Source: Gammaproteobacteria bacterium (GTDB taxonomy: Bacteria; Pseudomonadota; Gammaproteobacteria; Pseudomonadales; Pseudohongiellaceae). Taken from it: a stretch of 64,000 bases of DNA. The stretch is from contig JABJIC010000030.1 in the NCBI GenBank assembly GCA_018661465.1, positions 186,001 to 250,000 of the forward strand. Direction: 5' to 3'. The notes beneath the pieces were generated by a model. The model saw nothing but the letters and a program-made list of their open reading frames with translations. It did no database searches and was not told the DNA's origin. Position numbers and translations under genes: made by a program. This document shows, in pieces, positions 1-7,804 of this stretch (within the stretch, counting starts at the first letter, position 1; the number at the start of each line of letters is the position of its first letter).

Positions 1-238
1 TTATTTTGTTGCAGGCACAGTAGAAGCACAAAGATTCGCAAAACGGGATATGAAAATACAAAGAAAGAGGGCCGCCATCACTATTGCTCTGAGCGATTTC
101 CTCTATGTACTCATTCTCAGCAAAGTCAGGAGAAAACTGAAGCGCGGTTGGATAGGACGTGTAACGAGGTCCAAAGGTATCGTACTTGCGTAGTAATTCC
201 GCATCGAATGGTACGGGTTTGTTCTGGGTCTCACTCAT
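1..238 (-). CDS. hemN: Oxygen-independent coproporphyrinogen III oxidase, N-terminal part (runs off window)
   Basis: This is the 5' end of a radical SAM enzyme that converts coproporphyrinogen III to protoporphyrinogen IX without oxygen, in cytoplasmic haem synthesis. Translating the minus strand from the ATG at 238 gives about 79 residues. They include 'YDTFGPRYTSYPTALQF', a hallmark of HemN N-termini, and then 'FHIPFCESLCFYCACNK', which holds the CxxxCxxC cluster motif followed by the HemN-typical extra Cys. The ORF track misses it because the gene leaves the window at base 1. An FNR-type box lies about 90 bases upstream, which fits an anaerobically induced gene. The identification is firm from the motif; the rest of the gene is not visible. 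Confidence 0.93.
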   Translation of the reverse strand, partial: MSETQNKPVPFDAELLRKYDTFGPRYTSYPTALQFSPDFAENEYIEEIAQSNSDGGPLSLYFHIPFCESLCFYCACNKI

Positions 239-327
239 AGTCTTTTAGTAGTTTGGCTTTTGAAAAATAGAGTAAAAACTAATTCGTGAGAACCCACAAG
301 GGGGATCACTGAGTATTCCACAAGGGA

Positions 328-341
328 TTGATCCCGATCAT
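328..341. promoter_or_regulatory. FNR/Anr-type box upstream of hemN
   Basis: TTGATCCCGATCAT matches the FNR/Anr consensus TTGAT-N4-ATCAA at nine of ten defined positions. It lies in the short region between hemN and the convergently ending amidohydrolase gene, about 90 bases upstream of the hemN ATG. Anaerobic activation of hemN by FNR-family regulators is known in gammaproteobacteria. Binding here is an inference. Confidence 0.7.
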
Positions 342-398
342 TATACTGAACAGCTGACACTATCTATTAGCAACTCTGCATTGGTAAGACAGTAGTAT

Positions 399-1706
399 CT
401 AGCGCTCCAACTGATTCTCGTACTTGTCGCGGAATCGTTCGTATAACTGCTGCTGGGTACCGTTTAGATCGATGTCACGACCCTGTATATAAGCACCGAG
501 AACCTGGCTTGTGCGCATATCCAGAGCATCCCCTTCCGATATGAATAAAGTCGCATCCTTGCCTACTTCAAGAGAGCCCACCCGATTGGCAACACCTAAA
601 ATTTCGGCGTTTGCACTGGTGATCATAGATAGTGCTGTCTCCCGATCAAGACCATATGCTGCCGCAGTGCCTGCAAAGAAAGGCAGATTACGCTGTCGGT
701 CGATGGATGTCGCGCCGCCACCAATACCTACTTTGATTCCTGCGTCATGTAATAGGAAGGGAGTTTTAAATGGTGTGTCGACGTCTTCCCAATCTCGCAA
801 TGGTAATTCGTGTATGCGCTCATATATCACAGGCACATCTTGAGCCAATAGAAAATCTACTACCGAGTAAGCTTCCGCGCCGCCTACCAGAACAATATCC
901 TGAACTCCGTACCGCCGAGCAAAACGAATCGCGCTGATGATTTCTTTAGCTTCATCTGCATGAATGAACAACTTGGCGATTCCGTTGAACAAAGGTCTCA
1001 TGGCCATCAGGTTTAAGTTCAGTGGCTGGCCAGTATAGGATTGGCCATCTTGAAACAGCGAGTGCAGTAATTGAGTCTGACCTTCGTAATTCTCGTTCTC
1101 AACAGTTTCAAACAATCCAGTTTCGGAATCTCGCTGCCTTTGTGTATAGGAAGGCCAATGCAAATGTAAGCCGACATCTTCGGATAACATGGCATCTTCC
1201 CAGTTCCATCCGTCAAGCTTAAACACCGAGGATGAGCCGGAGATTAAACCTCCTTGAGGCGCGACTTGTGCAGTGAGAATTCCATTGAATCGATTGGCTG
1301 GGATAATCTCAGAGTCAGTATTGTAAGCGATAGCCGATCGAACGCTGGCATTGATATCACCTTCTTCGAGAACGTCGGCTGTAGCGCGAATACTGTTTAC
1401 TTCGAGTAAGCCGAGAGTGCTGTTAGGCAATACAAAGCCAGGATAGACATGGCGACCTTGTACATCTATCAATAGGTGATCGCTGAGGTTAATGCCGTCA
1501 CCATCTGTGCCAACTCCGGTAATCATTCCGTCTTCAAAAGTAATAATGCCATTGTTAATGACGGTTCCGTCGCCAATGTGGATGACAGCTCCGGTGATTG
1601 CAATGGGCTCACTCTGATCGGCTGCGGGTACGGGGACAATTGCATGGGCAACAGATAAGCTTACGAAAGTTAATATCAACAAACCTGATTTGAGAATATT
1701 TTTCAT
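399..1706 (-). CDS. Secreted amidohydrolase-family protein, probably catalytically degenerate
   Basis: This 435-residue protein begins with a Sec signal peptide (cleavage near 'VAHA') and has the amidohydrolase/imidazolonepropionase layout. A beta-sandwich segment 'GAVIHIGDGTVINNGIITF' is followed by a TIM-barrel and a closing 'VGSLEVGKDATLFI' segment. Active members carry HxH after 'PG(L/F)ID'. Here the segment reads 'GRHVYPGFVLPNST' with no histidine, and the usual late 'GTD' aspartate region reads 'IGGGATSIDRQRN'. The metal site is therefore probably lost. The start codon overlaps the stop of the upstream amidohydrolase gene (ATGA), so the two are translationally coupled. It may act as a non-catalytic periplasmic subunit of its neighbour (inference). 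Confidence 0.85.
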   Translation of the reverse strand: MKNILKSGLLILTFVSLSVAHAIVPVPAADQSEPIAITGAVIHIGDGTVINNGIITFEDGMITGVGTDGDGINLSDHLLIDVQGRHVYPGFVLPNSTLGLLEVNSIRATADVLEEGDINASVRSAIAYNTDSEIIPANRFNGILTAQVAPQGGLISGSSSVFKLDGWNWEDAMLSEDVGLHLHWPSYTQRQRDSETGLFETVENENYEGQTQLLHSLFQDGQSYTGQPLNLNLMAMRPLFNGIAKLFIHADEAKEIISAIRFARRYGVQDIVLVGGAEAYSVVDFLLAQDVPVIYERIHELPLRDWEDVDTPFKTPFLLHDAGIKVGIGGGATSIDRQRNLPFFAGTAAAYGLDRETALSMITSANAEILGVANRVGSLEVGKDATLFISEGDALDMRTSQVLGAYIQGRDIDLNGTQQQLYERFRDKYENQLER

Positions 1707-4669
1707 CGTTGTTTCTCCTGTTGGCTTGCAACATCATCGTCATCTTGACCTTCATTACTTGCGCTTGTGTCTCGAGTGATAGACGTAATTATTCGTGCGC
1801 GCTCTCTTCCTATTTGTTGCCTTAACAGACTGTCTTCTTCACGATCATAGTAAGGAACACCTTCTATCCATGTAGTTTCGGCGACTGCATAGACTGAAAG
1901 CGGGTGATCACTCCACAGCACCAGGTCCGCGTCCTTGCCTGCGCGAATGCTGCCCATACGATCGTCTAGATGCAGCAAGATGGCAGGATTTAGCGTTACC
2001 ATCTTCAGTGCATCGATCTCGCTGACATTGCCGTACTTAACTGCTTTTGCTGCTTCCTGATTAAGTCGTCGAGACATCTCGGCGTCGTCAGAATTCAATG
2101 CCACAACTACACCGGCTTGTTGCATGAGTGCGGCATTGTAGGGAATGGCATATCGCACCTCCCATTTATATCCCCACCAGTCTGCGAAAGTGGATCCTCC
2201 GGCGCCGTGCTGTGCCATTTTGTCAGCCACCTTGTAGCCTTCGAGGATATGGGTAAATGTATTGATATTGAAATCGAAGCTATCGGCTACATTCATCAAC
2301 ATATTGATTTCAGACTGCACATAGGAATGACTGGTTACGTAACGTTCACCATTGAGAATTTCCAGCATGGTTTCTTTAACCAGATCGCGGCGAGGCGCTA
2401 TGGTGCTGCGCTGACGATTTCGTGACAAGTTATTGTACTCATCCCAGGTTCTGCCATATTCTTGAGCCTGAGAAAAAGCGTTTACAAAAACCTGTTCGAC
2501 ACCCATACGAGTTTGAGGATAACGAATCGAGGTCGGACTGCGTGAACGTTTAACATTTTCTCCCAAGGCAAACTTAATGTACTCGTCGGCACCTTCTATA
2601 AGAAGTTCCTGGGAAGGGCTTCCCCAGCGCATCTTAATGATCGCAGATTGCCCGCCTATGGGATTCGCTGAACCATGTAATAATTGTGCGGCGACAACTC
2701 CGCCCGCCAGGTTTCTATAGATGTTGATGTTTTCCGAATCAACAACTTCTTTCATTCGGACCATACTTGAGTTGGTCTGACCTTCATTGATATTAAATAG
2801 AGCAATGTGCGAGTGTTCATCGATGATGCCGGGTGTAAGGTGTTTGCCTGCGCCATCTACAATAGTTACTCCATTGGCGGAAAGGTTTTCTCCAACTTCT
2901 GCAATTTGGCCATCTCGCACCAGCACGTCTGTGATCACAACTCCATCATCCTCGTTGGTCCACACCGTAGCACCACGTATGAGCATATCTTGCTGCAGCG
3001 GTAGAGCTTGCCGTCCATAGGCGGCGAAAGGATAGGTGACAGTAGTTGGTAGCTCGGCAATCTCGGCGTTATCGTCGCTAGCTGGGTCATCCTCAAGATT
3101 TCCACTTCGAACCAGTTGCCAATCCACTAATGCGCCATCGGGTGTGCGTCCATTACCACTCCAGCCTCCACTTTCAGGCCAGCCACTAAGACGAGTGCGA
3201 TTGCCATCGTCGCCGGTTACGAAGCTGAGGGAAATTAGATCTTCGCTCAGGTCAAGGTTCACGGTGCGAGACTCACCGTCCAGCAGCAGTTTTGCAGCAG
3301 CCTTGCCTTCATTGAAGCTCAACTCTAATTGAAAAGTTTGACTGCCGATTTCCAGCGCGTAATTTCCTTCGCGATTATCGTAGTCCTGATTGAGTACGTA
3401 GCGCTCGCCTTGAATCCAGTTTTCCAATATCAGTGAACCATCTTTCAGGAGCTGATCCGATGTAATTATGAAGTTTGCCAGAGCCGAAGGCGTCAATTGT
3501 CCGACTAAATCGGATACTCCGAGTGTTGCGGCTGGAATCCGTGTGAGGGCGTCGATTGCCACTTGCTGGGGCAGGCCATTTTTAACTGCAGTTCGCAGAT
3601 TTTCCCAGAAATCATCATCTGCACCGCTAGAAGTAATCGAGAATGGTATTTCCTGTTCGGCTAGAATTCGCGCATTAAAAGGAGCCAGCTCCCAGTGTTT
3701 CAGGTCTTCCAGCGAAACATCATCAGCGGTTAGCGTGTCCTCAACATCTGGAGCTTCAGGAAAATTGATCGGGACAATGAGAGTTGCTCCGGTAGCCTTC
3801 ACTAGATCTACATGGCGATAACTGTCTCCGCTAGTTTTGAGCACATACTGAGTAGCGAATTCATCGCCGAGTCTGTCGACAGTTAGAGCCTCCTGCCAAT
3901 TACCAACTTCCATGACTTGAGGTAGCGATTGATTGCGACTCCATGCTTCCAGTGTATCGTCTGTAAACGGCCTGGGTTGTTGACCGGTGAACCAATCTAC
4001 ATCGAGATAGGTTTGTCTTAGCAAGGCAAAGGCCCCCATTAATGAGGAAGGCATGGACTGCGAAGAAGTTCCTTTGCTTAGAGAAAAATGTGCTGCTGCA
4101 TCTGGAACGACAATCGCCTCATTTGCGTTTTTATCTCCGAGAGTAATCAGTGCCGATGTGCCCCTGGCTATACCGTCTGGGCGCAGGCTCAAAACCGAGG
4201 AAAAACCGAGATCGCGAAACTTGGCTCGATCTTCCTCATCTGGTGTGAATGCAGTGCTGGCTCGGAAATTGGAGCGAATCGCATCATTAACATTGAATGC
4301 TTGTTCGCTTGGATAGAGGTTTTCGGCGCTGCCATTGTTATCTTCACGTTCCAATTCAGGAATACCGTAATCGGAATAGATATCAATGAGCCCGGGGTAG
4401 ATATAGCGGCCTGACAAATTGACTTCAAAAAACCCGTCAGGAGCTATGCCATTTTCATTAACGTCGACAATTCGTCCATCGCGAATCAATAAAGTGCCTC
4501 CAGAAATGAAGCTGCCGTCGTCCTGATAGATATTGGCATTGGTGAAGGCGTAAGCACCGGCACGCTCATCATTAACACCATTCGGTGTAGCGTTATCCTG
4601 TGCGAATGCAGCGGAAACTAGAAATGCAGTTACAGCAGAGGGGAAAAGCATCTTTCTTCGCTTAATCAT
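1703..4669 (-). CDS. Secreted two-domain amidohydrolase (degenerate N half, intact C half)
   Basis: The ORF track starts at 4729, but the ATG at 4669 has a GAAGG Shine-Dalgarno eight bases upstream and gives a clean signal peptide ('MIKRRKMLFPSAVTAFLVS...'), leaving 988 residues. Two amidohydrolase modules follow each other. In the N-terminal module the metal motif position reads 'PGLIDIYSDYG', without HxH. In the C-terminal module, roughly residues 560-960, 'TPGIIDEHSHIALF' supplies HxH, with a later 'FTHILEGYK' histidine and 'LNSDDAE' aspartate, so it should be active. It probably hydrolyses a cyclic amide, imide or peptide in the periplasm; the substrate is unknown. It forms an operon with the single-domain protein downstream. 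Confidence 0.88.
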   Translation of the reverse strand: MIKRRKMLFPSAVTAFLVSAAFAQDNATPNGVNDERAGAYAFTNANIYQDDGSFISGGTLLIRDGRIVDVNENGIAPDGFFEVNLSGRYIYPGLIDIYSDYGIPELEREDNNGSAENLYPSEQAFNVNDAIRSNFRASTAFTPDEEDRAKFRDLGFSSVLSLRPDGIARGTSALITLGDKNANEAIVVPDAAAHFSLSKGTSSQSMPSSLMGAFALLRQTYLDVDWFTGQQPRPFTDDTLEAWSRNQSLPQVMEVGNWQEALTVDRLGDEFATQYVLKTSGDSYRHVDLVKATGATLIVPINFPEAPDVEDTLTADDVSLEDLKHWELAPFNARILAEQEIPFSITSSGADDDFWENLRTAVKNGLPQQVAIDALTRIPAATLGVSDLVGQLTPSALANFIITSDQLLKDGSLILENWIQGERYVLNQDYDNREGNYALEIGSQTFQLELSFNEGKAAAKLLLDGESRTVNLDLSEDLISLSFVTGDDGNRTRLSGWPESGGWSGNGRTPDGALVDWQLVRSGNLEDDPASDDNAEIAELPTTVTYPFAAYGRQALPLQQDMLIRGATVWTNEDDGVVITDVLVRDGQIAEVGENLSANGVTIVDGAGKHLTPGIIDEHSHIALFNINEGQTNSSMVRMKEVVDSENINIYRNLAGGVVAAQLLHGSANPIGGQSAIIKMRWGSPSQELLIEGADEYIKFALGENVKRSRSPTSIRYPQTRMGVEQVFVNAFSQAQEYGRTWDEYNNLSRNRQRSTIAPRRDLVKETMLEILNGERYVTSHSYVQSEINMLMNVADSFDFNINTFTHILEGYKVADKMAQHGAGGSTFADWWGYKWEVRYAIPYNAALMQQAGVVVALNSDDAEMSRRLNQEAAKAVKYGNVSEIDALKMVTLNPAILLHLDDRMGSIRAGKDADLVLWSDHPLSVYAVAETTWIEGVPYYDREEDSLLRQQIGRERARIITSITRDTSASNEGQDDDDVASQQEKQR

Positions 4670-4902
4670 ATCTATCGCCTTCATTTTATGGATAGCTGGG
4701 TGTGTGTGCAGCCCATTCGCGCTTATCAATATTGCTTCAATTTGCTAAGCATCCACTAGAATCACAGATAATTTATTGACGGAGAAGACAGAATTAAGAA
4801 AGCTGAATAGCTTCTTAGGCTAATTCTTATATTCGTTCATATCGTCTTGATAGCGGGTGTTTAGGAAATAAACAGTATCCCCTATCAAAACTTTTGTCCA
4901 AT
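4670..4902. other. Intergenic region upstream of the amidohydrolase operon
   Basis: No gene is visible. The stretch should hold the promoter of the amidohydrolase operon, but I could not pick a convincing -35/-10 pair. The repeat and terminator beyond it are listed separately. Confidence 0.5.
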
Positions 4903-5018
4903 TTGACCAAAGCCTCCTTCTACAAGCCTTATCAACCGCACCCTGAAACGAAAACGCCCCTTGGTTAAGACTTCCTTCAACATGGCCTATCAACCGTACC
5001 CTGAAACGAAAACGCCCC
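4903..5018. repeat. Imperfect tandem duplication (2 x 58 bp) overlapping a terminator
   Basis: Two adjacent 58-base units (4903-4960 and 4961-5018) share 'CCCTGAAACGAAAACGCCCC' exactly. Their flanks are similar: 'CCTTCTACAAGCCTTATCAACCG' against 'CCTTCAACATGGCCTATCAACCG'. The unit next to the gene carries one arm of the rho-independent terminator of the neighbouring minus-strand operon. The distal unit kept that arm and the U-tract complement but lacks the second arm. The simplest reading is a duplication that copied half a terminator. Confidence 0.75.
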
Positions 5019-5043
5019 GGTCGATTCTCATCGGCACGGGGCG
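5003..5043 (-). terminator. Rho-independent terminator after the cytochrome/monooxygenase operon
   Basis: Read on the minus strand, CGCCCCG and CGGGGCG form a 7-bp GC-rich stem around a 17-base loop, followed directly by TTTTCGTTTC. It lies about 30 bases past the stop of the 307-aa gene and ends that two-gene operon. Confidence 0.85.
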
Positions 5044-5070
5044 TCGATTCTTACTATGTCGAGCTAGAAC

Positions 5071-5994
5071 TTAAGGTGTAACAGTTACCGGTACATATGC
5101 ATTTGACCAGCAGCATACGTTATCGAACTGGCTGTCAGGTGCTGAGAAATTATCGACTCGTAGTCGAATAATATACTCACCAGGCTCCCAGAAAGTGGCC
5201 TCTGTCTGAACAGGAGTCCAGCCATTGGTGCTTCCTTCGCTCATGCCTTCTACACCTCTGTCACGGCCTGAAATCATAGCTACCTCGAAATCTGGAATAG
5301 CAGGACCTTGGTGCATGATCCACTCAGTACCCAGAGGGTAGAGATCCATTTCATTCTCGGGATAGAGTGCACGGGTACCACGATCCTGAATATAGGCAGA
5401 CAAGTTCACAGGGCTTCCAACTGAAGCGGTGACTTTAGCGGCCATTATTCCTTCTCGATCATTGGACTCAGCTCCGTCTCTTTCGAATCGAATAGCCGGT
5501 GCAAGCGAGCCAAGAGCTCTTGCTCCAGCGCTCATTTCGTAGGCAGTTGAGGTTGCGCGTCCAGGGATTTCGTACTTATGCCCTGCATGGTTCAAGGTCC
5601 ACACAACTTCTGTGCCGGCCATGTCCGCAGGAAGAGTAACAGCGAAAGCGCCTCGTTCCTGATTGCCTACAAAACCGCGTCGGCTGTACACCGGGAAGTG
5701 AGTAGGTTGAGCACCATCGAACTGTGCAGGCGTGATGAAGTTATTCGGGCCAAGTGGAATATCCACGATTTCTTCTCTGTTTCGATTAACGAAACCGAAT
5801 AACATCGTTACTGAACCGTCTGCATTTGCAGTCCAACCGTTGAACATGGGGCCTACTACGTCGCCTGCCGCCTTGCGCTGGGTTAACTGATAGTCACGCA
5901 AGTGGGATGGTAGCTGCGCATAAAGCGGCGCAGCAATCGATCCCATTAGCAAGAAGGCTAGTGAGCCTACTGCGAAATGTTTAATTCTATTCAT
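5071..5994 (-). CDS. Secreted protein of unknown function, partner of cytochrome/copper monooxygenase
   Basis: This 307-residue protein has a Sec signal peptide ('MNRIKHFAVGSLAFLLMGS...', cleavage near 'LYAQ'). I do not recognise a named domain. The body looks all-beta, with short 'GSVTMLFGFVNRNREEIVDIP' strands, and ends with a vicinal Cys pair in 'FDNVCCWSN'. Its ATG overlaps the stop of the upstream cytochrome/monooxygenase gene as ATGA, and an AGGAGGT ribosome site sits inside that gene. The two are therefore tightly coupled and it is probably an accessory subunit or a substrate-binding partner (inference). The other cytochrome/monooxygenase at 36 kb has no such partner beside it. Confidence 0.8.
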   Translation of the reverse strand: MNRIKHFAVGSLAFLLMGSIAAPLYAQLPSHLRDYQLTQRKAAGDVVGPMFNGWTANADGSVTMLFGFVNRNREEIVDIPLGPNNFITPAQFDGAQPTHFPVYSRRGFVGNQERGAFAVTLPADMAGTEVVWTLNHAGHKYEIPGRATSTAYEMSAGARALGSLAPAIRFERDGAESNDREGIMAAKVTASVGSPVNLSAYIQDRGTRALYPENEMDLYPLGTEWIMHQGPAIPDFEVAMISGRDRGVEGMSEGSTNGWTPVQTEATFWEPGEYIIRLRVDNFSAPDSQFDNVCCWSNAYVPVTVTP

Positions 5995-7316
5995 CTGGCA
6001 CCTCCTGATGTAGCAACAGTTCTGTCTTCGGCGTCTTTACGTTCCGCCAGCAACTGCTCGTAACCTTCGTCGTCTAGATGGGTAACGGCGATCCAGGCAT
6101 GAGACATTTCGTCTGTAGTTCTCTGGCCAGCACCAACCCACTGATCGGGATCCGGGTTACGCGGGTTATTAGCAGTGTTATCGAACCAAGAAGTCAGGAT
6201 AATTGTTGCGCCAGCCGGAATTAGTGGCTGAAAACCATCTTCATAGGTGTGGCTGTGATTCCAGCCAGCATTCCAGTTAGAAGCCTGGCTGAGCACTTCT
6301 TTTCGGCCAGTCGCAGGATCAAAAACTTCCATAGTCATAGCTACACCGCGCAAGTGCAGGTGTGGCTGCCAGCTATCGATACGAGTTGGGTGATCGAAAG
6401 AATGGTATCCCTGAGTCATCAGCTTGCCGTGAGGAGGGATGAGGTAATCACCGCCGCCATCAAGGGCGTACAAACGTAGATCTTGAGGATAGGAAGCTTC
6501 TTCGTCGAAGTTATCTTCTTCATCGTGATACCAGATACCAACTGTTACCTGATCATCGGCTACTGCATTGCCGTCAGGGTAGTAATGGATACTCCAGCCA
6601 ACCCTGGAATCTGCCGGAGCAGTTCTACAGGCGCCTTCAGGAACCTTCTCCCCGAGCTTGCCATAGGCATATTCGGACAGACGACCAAAGGTTTCCCACT
6701 CGCCGTCTTCGTTCTGAGTCAGGAAATGAGAGTTAGCATGGTGAGTTGAGCCATGAGCTGCAGCGGAAGGCAGTGTTTCAACAGCCTTGATGCAGCGGCT
6801 TTCAGTGATACCCGTTGGTACTTCGGGTTCCCACCACAAATCCTGGCCAGCAGCCGGAACGTCCCACTTCGAGGACTGGATGATGTGATCTGGCTCTCCT
6901 AATTCTTCTGCAAGACGCCATTCACCGATAGTGGGATATTGCTTTGCAGAAGGCAGTTCTTCAAGATTTCCCATTGGGGAACCAGCATCTACCCATGCAA
7001 CGATGGTGTTTACGTCCTCATCAGACATTCGCCAGTCATTTTTCAGTTCCTGAACACCTATATCGTGATCGTACTGATAAGGAGGCATTTCACGATCGAG
7101 CACCCTCATTCTGATTAGAGGCGCCCAAGGACGAACTTCTTCGTAGTTTGTGAAGGACATTGGCCCTATCTGACCTGGTTGGTGACAGATCTGGCAGTTG
7201 TCCTGAATGATTCTCGAGACTTGGTTTGCGTAAGTGATCTCTTCCTCAGCAGCGCCAGCTAGTGCTGGTACCATGGCCATCGCGGAGATCAGCCCTAATA
7301 GTCTATTTTTACTCAT
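5991..7316 (-). CDS. Periplasmic c-type cytochrome fused to a copper type II (PHM-like) monooxygenase domain
   Basis: The protein has 441 residues with a signal peptide ending near 'LAGA'. Residues 30-115 form a small cytochrome c: CQICH at 41-45 binds haem and Met77 in 'REMPPY' is the likely axial ligand. The rest resembles the copper type II ascorbate-dependent monooxygenase fold of peptidylglycine and dopamine hydroxylases. Candidate copper ligands appear in the expected order: HH at 192-193, His244, HLH at 319-321 and Met404 in 'TTDEMSHAW'. The attached haem could deliver electrons to the copper sites in place of ascorbate. The substrate is unknown. It is co-transcribed with the 307-aa partner and has a paralogue at 35985-37322. 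Confidence 0.85.
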   Translation of the reverse strand: MSKNRLLGLISAMAMVPALAGAAEEEITYANQVSRIIQDNCQICHQPGQIGPMSFTNYEEVRPWAPLIRMRVLDREMPPYQYDHDIGVQELKNDWRMSDEDVNTIVAWVDAGSPMGNLEELPSAKQYPTIGEWRLAEELGEPDHIIQSSKWDVPAAGQDLWWEPEVPTGITESRCIKAVETLPSAAAHGSTHHANSHFLTQNEDGEWETFGRLSEYAYGKLGEKVPEGACRTAPADSRVGWSIHYYPDGNAVADDQVTVGIWYHDEEDNFDEEASYPQDLRLYALDGGGDYLIPPHGKLMTQGYHSFDHPTRIDSWQPHLHLRGVAMTMEVFDPATGRKEVLSQASNWNAGWNHSHTYEDGFQPLIPAGATIILTSWFDNTANNPRNPDPDQWVGAGQRTTDEMSHAWIAVTHLDDEGYEQLLAERKDAEDRTVATSGGAR

Positions 7317-7804
7317 GTTTTCTCTCTCCAGCTATTTTCAATTTAAATTGATTTTGTCGTCGCCCCTCAAGGAGCCCCAATTTCAGCGAATTCGCGTCGA
7401 TTTCTGCTCCCACGCTATTTGGAGTATTGGAACCGCTCTGATAACCATTCTGCCTTTGGTACACCTTCATAAGATGATCTAGGTCAATTTTAGAGAGCTA
7501 AAATGTTACAAATTGTAGGCAGAGCGGGCATAGGGACATGGTGCCAGAGGGCGCGGAAGCTCTGGCTTTAGGGTAATTCAGTTCGAAAGAGAATTGTGAC
7601 AGGAAATCACGGAGCCTAAACCTGCTCGTATAAGAGCGAAAAGGGTTGTTTTGATAGTTTACAAATCCGTTTGCAGTCATTCAGAGATTGAAGTGTGAAG
7701 ATCAAACTTTGAAATGCCGCCACAGCAAGTACGCCTTCTGAATTCTATTCAGCATTTGCAGAGTTCTATGGCACACTGGCATTCCGTTCTAGACAACGAG
7801 ATAG
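7317..7804. other. 488-bp divergent intergenic region with small palindromes
   Basis: No gene is supported; the 60-aa minus-strand ORF here has no coding character. The region separates divergent genes, so it must hold promoters for both. Two structures stand out. TTTTAG-AGAG-CTAAAA at 7488-7503 is a perfect 6-bp inverted repeat that could be an operator. GCCAGAG...CTCTGGC at 7543-7566 is a 7-bp stem followed by TTTAG. A structured RNA is possible but I could not match one. Confidence 0.45.

Noticed and set aside
7498-7680. 60-aa minus-strand ORF in the 7.3-7.8 kb gap
   Set aside because: No coding signature; it overlaps the palindromic structures of a divergent promoter region.
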